The notes: generated from the sequence alone by a model not told the origin. A stretch of DNA of 45,392 nucleotides from Marivivens sp. (GCA_030827165.1 JAURFB010000011.1:1-45392), one strand, 5' to 3'; positions 1 to 8,672 are shown, counted from the stretch's first letter. Translations and numbers: made by a program.

Positions 1-439
1 CGTTGATCCATCGAAATGAACCAAACCGCCCACATATCTCTTCAGATATCATCAATGTCAAAAAGCATAAACCACAGACCAAAACGAACCAACCGCGCCA
101 TAAACAACCGGCGCGCCTGCCCGTCAATGCCTCTGATTTTCACCGAACTTTCCGCGTTGCCGCTTCCTGTCCGGGCCGTTTCAGCGTCGCCGCCGCTTCG
201 GTGAGGGGGTGTTTACGTCCGGCGTTCGGGGGCCGCAAGGGGTTTTTTTGCGCAAATGCGATTTTTTTGATTTTTGCCAAAAATCACGTGTTTTTAGGGC
301 TTTAGGGTTTGATCACTGCGCGCGGGGCTCGCAGGGCGAAAGATTATTTCCGCACAGCGCGCCTGCGTCACCCCAGATATAGAGTTATCCACAAACCTAT
401 CCACTAGAGTGCCTTGCCGCACCAGGAATCGTCGGGGCC
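1..439. other. gene-free AT-rich region with tandem DnaA-box-like sites (candidate origin or DnaA-binding region)
   Basis: No reading frame here resembles a protein; a 100-codon frame at 3-305 has low-complexity, unconvincing composition. The sequence shows T/A-rich runs at about 241-305, far more AT-rich than the flanks. They contain a perfect 8-bp inverted repeat, GATTTTTG/CAAAAATC, at 269-285. At 385-393 is TTATCCACA, the classical DnaA box, followed in direct orientation at 397-405 by the near-match CTATCCACT. An AT-rich tract next to tandem DnaA boxes is the layout of a bacterial origin, but only two boxes are visible, and dnaA, parAB or hemE is not in view. It may instead be a DnaA-regulated promoter or leader for a gene to the left. 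Confidence 0.4.
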
Positions 440-1042
440 TCATGCGGGAATCGCGCGCCGTTTCCACTTCAGCCGAAGCGCCAGCAGACCGAGAATGACC
501 AGAAGATAGATCAGCGGGCGGATTTGGAAGCCCTTCACCAGCCAGATGAAGTGCAGCCCTGCCAGAACGGCGGCCGGATAGGTCAGCAGATGCAATCGCC
601 GCCAGGCCGCGGATCCGAGGCGCCGCAGGCTTCGGTCGTTCGAGGTGATGGCAAGCGGCAGCATCAGCGCCAATGACGCCATGCCGATCGTAACATAGGG
701 CCGTTTGACGATATCGGCCCATACACGCGCAAAGGTCTGGACGTCGAGTATCGCCCAGACAGCGAAATGGGCCAGAACCACAAAAAAGACGCTGACGCCC
801 AGCGCACGACGGAACCGCAAGAGGTTGAGCCCCGTCCACTTCCGAAGCGGCGTGATCAACAGGATCGCAACGATCAGCTTGAGCGCATAGATCCCGTAGG
901 CGTGTTCGAGGGCCTTGATCGGCTCGGGCCCCATCCGGCCTGAAGCTGCCGCATAGAAAAGCCAGCCGCACCAGAGCGCACTGAAGGCATAGATCGCCCA
1001 GGTCGGAACACGGCGCAGGAGTTTGTTAAGGCTGCCCAGCAT
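440..1042 (-). CDS. msrQ: MsrQ, haem-binding membrane subunit of the MsrPQ methionine sulfoxide reductase
   Basis: The 200-residue integral membrane protein belongs to the YedZ/MsrQ ferric-reductase-like family. It passes electrons from the quinone pool or flavin through b-type haem to periplasmic MsrP. About six hydrophobic segments are visible. The likely haem-ligand histidines lie in EHAYGIYALK (about residue 47), LAHFAVW (about 92), RRLHLL and AGLHFIW (about 145-165). The start is the ATG at 1042, which overlaps the msrP stop by one base (TGATG), so translation is probably coupled; a TTG one codon upstream is less likely. Length and gene order (msrP then msrQ) are normal for the family. 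Confidence 0.93.
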   Translation of the reverse strand: MLGSLNKLLRRVPTWAIYAFSALWCGWLFYAAASGRMGPEPIKALEHAYGIYALKLIVAILLITPLRKWTGLNLLRFRRALGVSVFFVVLAHFAVWAILDVQTFARVWADIVKRPYVTIGMASLALMLPLAITSNDRSLRRLGSAAWRRLHLLTYPAAVLAGLHFIWLVKGFQIRPLIYLLVILGLLALRLKWKRRAIPA

Positions 1043-1944
1043 CAATAAAAGATCCGCAGGTCCATACCGTCGTAGAGGCCGGCGACCTCCTCTTCATAAC
1101 CGTTGAACATCAGCGTCGGCACCCGTGCCGAGAAGAGGCCGCCGCCGATCTTGCGTTCGGTGGCTTGGGTCCAGCGGGGATGGTCCACCTTGGGGTTCAC
1201 GTTACTATAGAAGCCGTATTCCCGCGGGTTGATCATCGGCCAGCTTGCAGGCGGTTCGTCCTCGACGAGGCTGATCCGCACAATCGACTTGATTGACTTG
1301 AAGCCATACTTCCACGGCACGACAAGACGGATCGGTGCGCCCGACTGATTGGCGAGCGGTTTGCCATAAATACCGGTCGCCAACATCGTGAGCGGGTGGC
1401 GGGCCTCGTCCAGGCGCAGGCCCTCGACATAGGGAAAGGGGATCACCTTGCGGCGCACGCCAACCATCACATCGGGCTGAACCACGGTTTCAAAGGCGAC
1501 ATAGCGGGCCTGCGGCTTGACCCCGACCCGATCAAGAACATCGTTCAGCTCGACCCCGTTCCACGGGACAACCATCGACCAGGCCTCAACACAGCGGAAG
1601 CGATAGATCCTCTCTTCAAGCTCCAGCCCACCGACAAGGTCGTCTATTGTATATGTGCCGGGGCGCTCGACGAGGCCGTCCACCTCGATCGACCAAGGCG
1701 ATGTCCGCATCTCGCCGGCGTTGCGGGCCGGGTCATCCTTGCCGACACCGAATTCATAAAAGTTGTTGTAGTTCGTGATCTCGTCCCAACTATTTGGATC
1801 GAGAGCTTCAGCTTGCGCCGCACCGGCAAGCAACGAGGCCGCCCCAAACGCGCCGGCGCCGGCCATGATCTGACGACGGTTCAGCCATAGGTTCTCGGGG
1901 GTCACATCTGCTTGGTTCAGACTATTGGTCCAGCGGCGTGCCAT
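1042..1944 (-). CDS. msrP: MsrP, periplasmic molybdoenzyme protein-methionine-sulfoxide reductase
   Basis: This is the 300-residue YedY/MsrP catalytic subunit of the sulfite-oxidase molybdopterin fold, which repairs oxidised methionine in envelope proteins. A twin-arginine signal is clear: NRRQIMAGAGAFGAASLLAG with the arginines at 23-24, cleaved near AQA-EA at about 45. The Mo-binding cysteine is C118 in YRFRCVEAWSM, and KYGFKSIKSI is the family C-terminal signature. The chosen ATG at 1944 has AGGAG about 9 bases upstream; a longer in-frame extension to 2007 would bury the Tat signal and is rejected. It is the first gene of msrPQ and divergent from the fasciclin gene. Tat export of the folded cofactor-loaded enzyme is expected. 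Confidence 0.95.
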   Translation of the reverse strand: MARRWTNSLNQADVTPENLWLNRRQIMAGAGAFGAASLLAGAAQAEALDPNSWDEITNYNNFYEFGVGKDDPARNAGEMRTSPWSIEVDGLVERPGTYTIDDLVGGLELEERIYRFRCVEAWSMVVPWNGVELNDVLDRVGVKPQARYVAFETVVQPDVMVGVRRKVIPFPYVEGLRLDEARHPLTMLATGIYGKPLANQSGAPIRLVVPWKYGFKSIKSIVRISLVEDEPPASWPMINPREYGFYSNVNPKVDHPRWTQATERKIGGGLFSARVPTLMFNGYEEEVAGLYDGMDLRIFY

Positions 1945-2084
1945 AGGGTCGGTCTCCTGATATTGGTCCTGACACCATAGACCAAGCGGCAGGGATGGTC
2001 CTCTCACGAGTGCGTAGGTTGGCTGTTACCTTTCCCGAAGCGATCGAAAACGGGATCCATTGATCACCACAGTTCACCGTCGCT

Positions 2085-2142
2085 TGATCGCAGCGCGATC
2101 AGAAGCCGACGATCTGCCTTTCTGGCTTGATGCTCTCATCAA
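2085..2142. promoter_or_regulatory. two inverted repeats in the msrP/fasciclin divergent promoter region
   Basis: TGATCGC-AGC-GCGATCA at 2085-2101 is a perfect 7-bp dyad with a 3-base centre. TTGATG-ctct-CATCAA at 2127-2142 is a perfect 6-bp dyad. Both lie between the divergent genes, 30-85 bases upstream of the RpoE-type -35 element of the fasciclin gene. They have the size of regulator operators, but no regulator is assigned and the second could also form a small hairpin. Confidence 0.35.
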
Positions 2143-2170
2143 ATCCACCGGGAAGGGGCGGGTTTTGGCA

Positions 2171-2199
2171 TGATCCACCGCCCAACGGCCGCCGTAGCA
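2171..2199 (+). promoter_or_regulatory. RpoE (ECF sigma)-type promoter of the fasciclin-domain gene
   Basis: TGATCC (2171-2176), 16 bases, then CGTA (2193-2196). The promoter upstream of rpoE at 14192-14220 has exactly the same spacing and both elements. TGATCC is the known -35 element of Rhodobacter-type RpoE (group ECF11) promoters. The 5' leader to the ATG at 2233 would be about 30 bases. Confidence 0.68.
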
Positions 2200-2232
2200 A
2201 GAGCACGATCAACTCATGCCAGGGAGCAACCC

Positions 2233-2727
2233 ATGATCCGCAGAACTTTTGTAACATTCGCCTCCGCCGCCGCGATTTCCTCGGCCGTCGCGATCACCAG
2301 CTTCGCCAATGCCGCCGGAAATTCGATGGATATTGTCGACACTGCCGTCAATGCCGGCTCGTTCACCACGCTCGTCGCTGCGGTTCAGGCCGCGGGCCTT
2401 GTCGAGACCCTGAAGGGCGAAGGGCCGTTTACCGTTTTCGCTCCGACCGACGAAGCCTTTGCCGCGCTGCCCGAAGGCACGGTCGAGGGCCTGCTCGCCG
2501 ATCCCGAAGCGCTTGCCAAGATCCTGACCTATCACGTTATCGCCGGCAAAGTGATGTCGACCGACCTTTCCGACGGCATGACCGCGACCACCGTCAACGG
2601 CGCGGACGTGACCATCACGACGATGGGCGGCGTCAAGATCAACGGCGCCAACGTGATCTCGGCCGATATCGAAACCTCGAACGGCGTTATCCACGTCATC
2701 GATCAGGTGATCCTGCCGCCGATGTGA
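2233..2727 (+). CDS. exported fasciclin-domain protein, predicted RpoE target
   Basis: The 164-residue protein has an N-terminal signal peptide (MIRRTF..., hydrophobic to about residue 25, cleavage near FANA-AGN) and a single fasciclin/FAS1 domain over roughly residues 33-162. The FAS1 landmarks are [17 protein letters not shown] (H1 region) and [10 protein letters not shown] (YH region), and the domain ends with [15 protein letters not shown]1 domains are extracellular or periplasmic adhesion or ligand-binding modules, and no enzymatic function is implied. The ATG at 2233 has an AGGGAG Shine-Dalgarno; an upstream in-frame ATG at 2170 lies over the promoter and is rejected. An RpoE-type promoter sits just upstream. 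From memory, a fasciclin gene is among the known RpoE targets of Rhodobacter sphaeroides, which fits a singlet-oxygen envelope-stress role. Confidence 0.93.
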   Translation: MIRRTFVTFASAAAISSAVAITSFANAAGNSMDIVDTAVNAGSFTTLVAAVQAAGLVETLKGEGPFTVFAPTDEAFAALPEGTVEGLLADPEALAKILTYHVIAGKVMSTDLSDGMTATTVNGADVTITTMGGVKINGANVISADIETSNGVIHVIDQVILPPM

Positions 2728-2752
2728 TCCGCAAGAATGGCGGAATACCAAA

Positions 2753-2780
2753 GGGCCCCGGCATACGGGGCCCTTCTTCC
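2753..2780 (+). terminator. intrinsic terminator between fasciclin gene and clpB
   Basis: GGGCCCCG (2753-2760), loop GCATA, CGGGGCCC (2766-2773), then TTCTTCC. It is an 8-bp GC stem with a short T-rich tail, 25 bases after the fasciclin stop. The genes converge, and on the other strand the stem is followed by TTTGG, so it may also serve clpB. Confidence 0.75.
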
Positions 2781-2786
2781 ATGGGT

Positions 2787-5402
2787 CTAATGGATCACGG
2801 CATCATGGGCCTTTGGTCGGCCCGATCCGCTGACGCGCCCACCCACCAAAAGACCGTCCGGCCCGGTTGTGACGGTCACGGTCGCACCGTCCATGACCTC
2901 GCCGCCAAGGATCATTTCGGCCAGCTTGTCTTGCAGCGCACGCTGGATCACGCGCTTGAGCGGTCGCGCGCCGAAGACCGGATCATAGCCTTCATCGGCC
3001 AGCCACTTTTGGGCGTCGGCATCAAGATCAAGAGTGATATTCCGCACAGCCAGCCGCTTTTCGAGCCGCTTGAGCTGGATCGTCACGATGCCATCCATAT
3101 CGCCGCGGCTCAGCCGGTCGAAGATGATCATGTCGTCCAGACGGTTGAGGAACTCGGGCCGGAAGTGCGACCGCACCGCCGCCATCACCTCGCCCTTGGC
3201 CATCTCGGTCGACTCGCCATCGCCCACATTGGAAAGCGCTTGCGTGCCGAGGTTTGACGTCAGGATGACGAGCGTATTCTTGAAATCCACGGTCCGGCCC
3301 TGACCATCTGTCAGGCGGCCGTCGTCAAAAACCTGCAAGAGCACGTCAAAGACCTTGGGATGCGCCTTTTCGACCTCGTCGAACAGGATCACCTGATAGG
3401 GCCGCCGGCGCACCGCCTCGGTCAAGACGCCACCCTCATCGTAGCCGACATAGCCCGGAGGCGCACCGATCAGACGGGCGACGGAATGCTGTTCCTGAAA
3501 TTCCGACATATCGATGCGGGTCATCGCCTGATCGTCATCGAAGAGGAATTCGGCCACCGCCTTGGTCAGTTCAGTCTTTCCGACGCCGGTCGGCCCAAGG
3601 AAGAGGAACGACCCCAGCGGGCGGTTCTCGTCATTGAGGCCCGCACGCGCGCGGCGCACCGCGTTCGACACCGCATGAACCGCAGCCCTCTGGCCAATGA
3701 CACGGCGGCCAAGCTCGTCTTCCATCCGGAGAAGCTTTTCCCGCTCGCCTTCGAGCATCCTTGACGTCGGGATACCTGTCCAGCGCTCGACCACCTCCGC
3801 GATCTGCTCGGGGCGAACCGCTTCTTCGACCATAAGCGCATCGTCGCGGCTCTCGGCTTGGGAAAGCTGCCGTTCAAGCTGGGGAATGACCCCGTATGAA
3901 AGCTCGCCCGCCTTGGCCAGGTTCCCCTCGCGCTTGGCGATCTCAAGGTCGGCCCTTGCGCGGTCAAGCTGTTCTTTCAAGCCCCGAGCGCCTTCAAGCT
4001 TGTCGCGCTCGGCCTGCCACTTGGCGGTCATGCTGCCGGATTTCTCCTGAAGGTCGCCCAGCTCCTTCTCGATCTTCGACAGGCGATCCTTGGAGGCTGC
4101 GTCATCCTCTTTCTTGAGCGCCTCGGCCTCAATCTGCATTTGCAGGATTTGCCGGTCAAGCGCGTCAAGCTCTTCGGGCTTGCTGTCGACCTCCATCCGC
4201 AACCGGCTCGCTGCCTCGTCCATCAGGTCGATGGACTTGTCGGGCAGGAAACGATCGGTGATGTAGCGGTGCGACAGGGTCGCGGCGGCAACGAGGGCCG
4301 AGTCGGAAATCCGAACGCCGTGGTGCAGCTCGTATTTCTCCTTGATGCCGCGCAGGATCGAGATCGTATCCTCGACCGTCGGCTCTTCGACCATCAGGGG
4401 CTGAAACCGGCGGGCAAGGGCGGCGTCTTTCTCGACATACTTGCGGTATTCATCAAGCGTCGTCGCGCCGATGCAATGCAGCTCGCCGCGCGCCAATGCC
4501 GGCTTGATGAGGTTGGCGGCATCCATTGCGCCATCGCTCTTGCCGGCGCCAACAAGGGTGTGCATCTCGTCGATGAACAGGATGATCTCGCCGGCCGCGG
4601 TCTCGATCTCTTTCAGGACCGCTTTCAGACGCTCTTCGAATTCCCCCCGATATTTCGCGCCGGCAATCAGCGCGCCAATGTCCAGAGCCATCAGCTTCTT
4701 GTTCTTCAGGCTTTCGGGCACGTCGCCGCTGATGATCCGCAAGGCCAACCCTTCGGCGATGGCCGTCTTGCCGACGCCGGGCTCGCCGATCAGGACCGGG
4801 TTGTTCTTGGTCCGACGCGAGAGAACCTGCATGGCGCGGCGGATTTCCTCGTCGCGGCCGATGATCGGGTCGATCTTGCCTTGCTCGGCAGCCTCGGTAA
4901 GGTCGCGCGCGTATTTCTTGAGGGCGTCATATCCTTCTTCGGCGCTCGCCGTATCGGCGGTGCGGCCCTTGCGGATATCGTTGATCGCGGAATTGAGCGC
5001 CTGCGCGGTTACATGGCCCGCATCAAGCGCGTCTTTGGCCTTGGATTTGACCATGACAAGCGCCATCAGGATCCGTTCGACCGGCACGAAACTGTCGCCC
5101 GCCTTGGTGGCGAGCTTTTCCGCCTCGTCAAGGACTTTGCCCGTCGTGCTATCGAGATAGACCTGCCCCGCATCGCCCGAGACCTTGGCCTGTTTCGAAA
5201 CTGCAAGGTCAACCGCCTCGAGAACCCGCGCGGCATTGCCGCCCGAGCGGGTGATCAGAATGGCGGCAAGCCCCTGATCGTCATCCATCAATGCTTTCAG
5301 CAGGTGTTCGGGCGCGAGCCGCTGGTGGCTCTCTCGCATGGCGATGGTTTGGGCTGCCTGAACGAACCCGCGCGACCGCTCCGTGAACTTCTCTAAGTTC
5401 AT
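2787..5402 (-). CDS. clpB: ClpB, ATP-dependent protein disaggregase
   Basis: The 871-residue Hsp100 chaperone works with DnaK to extract proteins from aggregates. Domains in order: Clp N-terminal repeats (about 1-145), AAA1 with Walker A GEPGVGKT at 206-213 and the DEMH Walker B, a long coiled-coil middle domain (about 400-525, rich in K/E/L/R), and AAA2 with [12 protein letters not shown] at about 605, followed by the ClpB C-terminal domain. All key residues are present and the length is typical. The ATG at 5402 ([10 protein letters not shown]) has AGGAG 8 bases upstream; the longer frame to 5474 runs into the promoter. A sigma-32-type promoter lies at 5479-5507, which explains heat induction. 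It is divergent from pyrF. Confidence 0.97.
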   Translation of the reverse strand: MNLEKFTERSRGFVQAAQTIAMRESHQRLAPEHLLKALMDDDQGLAAILITRSGGNAARVLEAVDLAVSKQAKVSGDAGQVYLDSTTGKVLDEAEKLATKAGDSFVPVERILMALVMVKSKAKDALDAGHVTAQALNSAINDIRKGRTADTASAEEGYDALKKYARDLTEAAEQGKIDPIIGRDEEIRRAMQVLSRRTKNNPVLIGEPGVGKTAIAEGLALRIISGDVPESLKNKKLMALDIGALIAGAKYRGEFEERLKAVLKEIETAAGEIILFIDEMHTLVGAGKSDGAMDAANLIKPALARGELHCIGATTLDEYRKYVEKDAALARRFQPLMVEEPTVEDTISILRGIKEKYELHHGVRISDSALVAAATLSHRYITDRFLPDKSIDLMDEAASRLRMEVDSKPEELDALDRQILQMQIEAEALKKEDDAASKDRLSKIEKELGDLQEKSGSMTAKWQAERDKLEGARGLKEQLDRARADLEIAKREGNLAKAGELSYGVIPQLERQLSQAESRDDALMVEEAVRPEQIAEVVERWTGIPTSRMLEGEREKLLRMEDELGRRVIGQRAAVHAVSNAVRRARAGLNDENRPLGSFLFLGPTGVGKTELTKAVAEFLFDDDQAMTRIDMSEFQEQHSVARLIGAPPGYVGYDEGGVLTEAVRRRPYQVILFDEVEKAHPKVFDVLLQVFDDGRLTDGQGRTVDFKNTLVILTSNLGTQALSNVGDGESTEMAKGEVMAAVRSHFRPEFLNRLDDMIIFDRLSRGDMDGIVTIQLKRLEKRLAVRNITLDLDADAQKWLADEGYDPVFGARPLKRVIQRALQDKLAEMILGGEVMDGATVTVTTGPDGLLVGGRVSGSGRPKAHDAVIH

Positions 5403-5478
5403 CGCATTCTCCTTTTCAAAGCGCCCGGATTGTCGATGCCCGTCTCTGCGGCACACCCTCTTTCGGGCCTCCACAAGA

Positions 5479-5507
5479 AGATGGGAGCCGCATGCGCCCG
5501 CTGCAAG
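5479..5507 (-). promoter_or_regulatory. RpoH (sigma-32)-type heat-shock promoter of clpB
   Basis: On the minus strand: CTTG (5507-5504), 18 bases, CCCATCT (5485-5479). The alphaproteobacterial RpoH consensus is CTTG-N17/18-CYTATNT, so only one position of the -10 differs. The start point would be near 5470, giving a leader of about 65 bases before the clpB ATG. Confidence 0.72.
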
Positions 5508-5615
5508 CCTGCCCGAGGCAAAAACCGATTCATGTCAGGGCGATCCGGCCCCTGCCCTTGACAGGCCCCCCCGGCAGGATCATTTGGCCCAAACGCCGCC
5601 GAGAAAGGATCCAAG

Positions 5616-6344
5616 ATGTCGAAGACGCACGCTGATGACCGCCTGATCGTCGCACTGGATGTCCCCAACGCGATTCACGGCCTGAAACTGGCCGAGCAGC
5701 TGGGCGATGCCGTGAGCTTTTACAAGATCGGCCTTGGGATGCTGACCGGCGGCGGTCTGGCGCTGGCGAATGAGCTCAAGGGCGAGTTCGGCAAGAAGAT
5801 TTTCCTCGACATGAAGCTGTTCGACATCGGAGCCACAGTAGAAGCAGCGGTGCGCGGCCTTGCCCAGTTCGATCTTGATTTCCTGACCGTGCACGGCGAT
5901 CCCCATGTGGTCCGCGCCGCCAAGGCGGGCGCAGGCGGCAAGGATCTGAAGATTCTCGCCGTGACGATCCTGACCTCGCTTGATCGCGCCGACCTTGATG
6001 CAAGCCTCATCAAGGAAGGCAGCCTCGCCGATCTGGTGGTCGAGCGCGCGGTGCGTGCCTTCGAGGCAGGGGCCGATGGCATCATCGCCTCACCTCAAGA
6101 AGCGGCGATGATCCGCGCCCTGCCCGAAGCCAAAGGCAAGCTGATCGTGACCCCCGGTGTGCGCACTGCCGGTGCGGCTCTTGGCGATCAGAAGCGGGTG
6201 ATGACCCCCGCCGAAGCCATTGCAGCCGGGGCCGATCATGTTGTTGTTGGCCGCCCGATCTGGACAGCGCAAGACCCGCGCGCTGCCGCCGACGCCGTTA
6301 TCGCCGAGATCAACTCGCCACAGGCCAAGCGCCCGAACCACTAG
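5616..6344 (+). CDS. pyrF: PyrF, orotidine 5'-phosphate decarboxylase
   Basis: The 242-residue TIM-barrel enzyme catalyses the last step of UMP synthesis, OMP to UMP plus CO2. The catalytic D-x-K-x-x-D signature is LDMKLFDI with D65, K67 and D70. VTPGVR and the phosphate-gripping GADHVVVGRPI lie near the C-terminus, and the N-terminal IVALDVP strand carries the substrate-binding Asp. The ATG at 5616 follows AAAGGAT. It is divergent from clpB with 213 bases between, and followed 56 bases later by dinB on the same strand. Confidence 0.97.
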   Translation: MSKTHADDRLIVALDVPNAIHGLKLAEQLGDAVSFYKIGLGMLTGGGLALANELKGEFGKKIFLDMKLFDIGATVEAAVRGLAQFDLDFLTVHGDPHVVRAAKAGAGGKDLKILAVTILTSLDRADLDASLIKEGSLADLVVERAVRAFEAGADGIIASPQEAAMIRALPEAKGKLIVTPGVRTAGAALGDQKRVMTPAEAIAAGADHVVVGRPIWTAQDPRAAADAVIAEINSPQAKRPNH

Positions 6345-6400
6345 GGGCGCCACGCGAGCGGCGTTGCTCCTGCCGGTTTCGGGGTTTATCCTAGGCTATT

Positions 6401-7654
6401 ATGCCCGCCCTTTGTCGCGACTGCCTGACGACCTTTGATTCCGGCTCGCGGTGCCCGAGTTGCCGGAGCCCGCGCATCACGTCTCACCCGGAGCTTTTCG
6501 ACCTCACGATCGCGCATATGGATTGCGACGCGTTCTATGCGAGCGTCGAAAAGCGCGACAATCCCGAACTGCGCGACAAGCCGATCATCATCGGCGGCGG
6601 CACGCGCGGGGTGGTTTCGACCGCCTGCTATGTGGCGCGGATCAAGGGCGTAAGATCGGCGATGCCGATGTTTCAGGCCTTGAAACTCTGCCCCGAAGCC
6701 ATCGTCATCCGCCCGCGGATGCAAGCCTACGCCGAGGCTTCCCGCGCGGTGCGGGCGCTGATGGACGAGCTGACGCCGGTGGTCGAGCCCCTCTCGCTCG
6801 ACGAGGCCTTCATGGACCTCGCCGGCACGGCCCGCCTGCACGGAGCACCCCCCGCTGTCATGCTGGGACGGCTCGTCAAGCGGATGCAAAGCGAGCTGGG
6901 CCTAACCGGTTCGGTTGGCCTGTCGCACAACAAATTCCTTGCCAAGATCGCCTCCGATCTCGACAAGCCGCGCGGATTTTCGGTCATCGGCAAGGCGGAG
7001 ACAGTCGAGTTTCTTCGCCCCAAGCCCGCGCGCCTCATCTGGGGCATCGGCCCCGCTGCGCAAGAATCGCTCGAGGCCGCCGGCATCCGCACCTTTGACG
7101 ACCTCTCGCGTTGGGATGTCGATGCGTTGCGACAGCGGTTTGGCGGAATGGGCGAGCGGCTTTGGCATCTGGCACGGGGCGAGGATGCCCGCCGCGTTTC
7201 GGCCCATACGCCGATCAAGAGCCTTTCGAACGAGACAACCTTCTTCGAGGACACCTCCGATCCCGATATCCTTGACGGGCATATCTGGCGCCTGTCCGAA
7301 CAGGTCAGCGCCCGCGCCAAGGCGCGCGATCTGGCGGGCCAAGTCGTCACGCTCAAGCTCAAGCGGGCCAATCACCGGATACTGTCGCGTCAGCTGGGAT
7401 TGCATCAGCCGACCCAGTTGGCCGACACGATCTATCGCACCGCGCGCGGCCTCTTTGATCAGATCGGCTCGGAGGGGCCATATCGCCTCCTGGGCGTTGG
7501 CATCTCCGATCTCGTTTCCGCCAAGGACGCCGACCGCGAGGGCGACCTTCTCGATCCAAACGCCGGGCGCCGCGCCGAAGCCGAACGGGCCGCCGACAAG
7601 ATTCGCGCCAAATTCGGCAAGGATGCGATCGTGAAAGGCAGATCGCTGCGCTAG
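6401..7654 (+). CDS. dinB: DNA polymerase IV (DinB) with an N-terminal four-cysteine zinc-ribbon-like extension
   Basis: The 417-residue Y-family translesion polymerase has catalytic carboxylates D41 (HMDCDAFYASVE), D134 and E135 (PLSLDEAF). The aromatic pair FY at 45-46 marks the steric gate, helix-hairpin-helix motifs lie around LIWGIGPAAQESLEAAGI, and the little-finger domain follows to about 365. Ahead of the polymerase is an extra segment of about 33 residues with CxxC-x9-CxxC (C5, C8, C18, C21), a probable zinc ribbon absent from E. coli DinB. The start is the ATG at 6401, with no good Shine-Dalgarno; starting at a later Met would delete the cysteines. No alphaproteobacterial LexA box (GTTC-N7-GTTC) is visible upstream. 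Its stop abuts the stop of the convergent next gene. Confidence 0.93.
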   Translation: MPALCRDCLTTFDSGSRCPSCRSPRITSHPELFDLTIAHMDCDAFYASVEKRDNPELRDKPIIIGGGTRGVVSTACYVARIKGVRSAMPMFQALKLCPEAIVIRPRMQAYAEASRAVRALMDELTPVVEPLSLDEAFMDLAGTARLHGAPPAVMLGRLVKRMQSELGLTGSVGLSHNKFLAKIASDLDKPRGFSVIGKAETVEFLRPKPARLIWGIGPAAQESLEAAGIRTFDDLSRWDVDALRQRFGGMGERLWHLARGEDARRVSAHTPIKSLSNETTFFEDTSDPDILDGHIWRLSEQVSARAKARDLAGQVVTLKLKRANHRILSRQLGLHQPTQLADTIYRTARGLFDQIGSEGPYRLLGVGISDLVSAKDADREGDLLDPNAGRRAEAERAADKIRAKFGKDAIVKGRSLR

Positions 7655-8521
7655 CTATTCCGCGGCGAGCCAGCCTGCCTCGGGTGCGCCCATCTGCGCA
7701 ATGCGCTCGACGACGCCATCCATCAGCGCCTGAAACGCATCAAAATCCGCGCTCGGGGCAATGGCTTCCTCGTCCATATAAAGCGAGCGGTCGATTTCGA
7801 TCTGGATCGCGTGTTGGCCGCGAGAGGGCCGGCCGTAGGCCTGAAGGATATGGGCGCCGGCAAACGGAATGTTGCGGGCCACGCGCAGCCCCGCCTCGCT
7901 GAAGATCGACTCGATCTCGTCAACAAGATGCCGCGCGGCGGTTGATCCAAACCTGTCGCCGATAACAATTTCCGGCCGGCCTGCGGGACGTGCGCCAAGC
8001 TGGGTCAACGCCTCGCGCGGCATGGAATGGCAATCAACAAGGATCGCCTCGCCAAAGCTGCGGTGATTCTCGTCGAGAAGCGTTTGCAGCGCGTCGTGAT
8101 AGGGCCGCCAGTATCCCTCTATTCGACCATGGGCTTCGTCGATCGACATCTTGCCACGATAAATCGCGCGGCCGTTGGCCACGACGCGGGGGATTACGCC
8201 AAGCCCGCTGGCCACCCGAGGGTTGTTCGAGCCTTTTCCAACCCCTTCGATCAGCGCCGGGTCAAGCTCTTCCGGCGCCCGGTTGAGATCGACATACGCC
8301 CTCGGCACCCGCGCCATAAGGATTGCGGCCCCGCACAAAGGCGCACTCGCAAAGAGCTTGTCGACAAAAGCATCTTCCGAGGATCTGATCTCGGTCGCAT
8401 CAAGCTCGGCCCTCGACAAGAACTCGGAAGAATAGTCCGCGCCGGAATGCGGCGTGGCAAAGACAACGCTGGTGAGGCGGCGCTCGGGCAGGTCGATCCT
8501 GTAGGCAGGATGCGTCGTCAA
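7655..8521 (-). CDS. N-formylglutamate amidohydrolase family protein
   Basis: The 288-residue zinc hydrolase belongs to the FGase/HutG-like family, which cleaves N-formyl-L-glutamate to glutamate and formate at the end of one histidine-degradation route. Family features visible are the N-terminal VVFATPHSGADY, RVPRAYVDLNR, AILVDCHSMP (metal and active-site region) and the C-terminal QIEIDRSLYMDE. I chose TTG at 8521 (MTTHPAYRI) because GGAG lies 7 bases upstream and no ATG fits; the frame itself is open to 8569. No other hut gene is adjacent, so the true substrate may be a different N-acyl amino acid. It is convergent with dinB with zero bases between the stops. Confidence 0.85.
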   Translation of the reverse strand: MTTHPAYRIDLPERRLTSVVFATPHSGADYSSEFLSRAELDATEIRSSEDAFVDKLFASAPLCGAAILMARVPRAYVDLNRAPEELDPALIEGVGKGSNNPRVASGLGVIPRVVANGRAIYRGKMSIDEAHGRIEGYWRPYHDALQTLLDENHRSFGEAILVDCHSMPREALTQLGARPAGRPEIVIGDRFGSTAARHLVDEIESIFSEAGLRVARNIPFAGAHILQAYGRPSRGQHAIQIEIDRSLYMDEEAIAPSADFDAFQALMDGVVERIAQMGAPEAGWLAAE

Positions 8522-8575
8522 ATGCAGTCTCCTTTGCCCCGAAGATAGAACACAAAAGAGTTTTTCCAAAAGCCC

Positions 8576-8604
8576 TTGATCACCCCACCGACTCCTTCTA
8601 TAGA
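8576..8604 (+). promoter_or_regulatory. sigma-70-type promoter, probably for tRNA-Val
   Basis: TTGATC (8576-8581), 17 bases, TATAGA (8599-8604), about 70 bases upstream of the tRNA. Spacing is ideal and both hexamers match four or more consensus positions. Confidence 0.6.
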
Positions 8605-8672
8605 CCCCACACTCGACGCGGTTCAGCCCGCGTTCTTCTTGTTTAGGGATGCGCTGTAGCGGTCGGGGTCAT

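Noticed and set aside
3-305. 100-codon frame at the left edge
   Set aside because: Low-complexity basic translation, crosses the AT-rich tract, no ribosome site or family match.
2127-3257. 376-codon plus-strand frame crossing the fasciclin gene and clpB
   Set aside because: It runs out of frame through the fasciclin gene and antisense into clpB, past a terminator; the translation is Arg-rich nonsense.
6340-6400. LexA/SOS box before dinB
   Set aside because: No GTTC-N7-GTTC or its complement was found in the short spacer after pyrF, so SOS control cannot be claimed.
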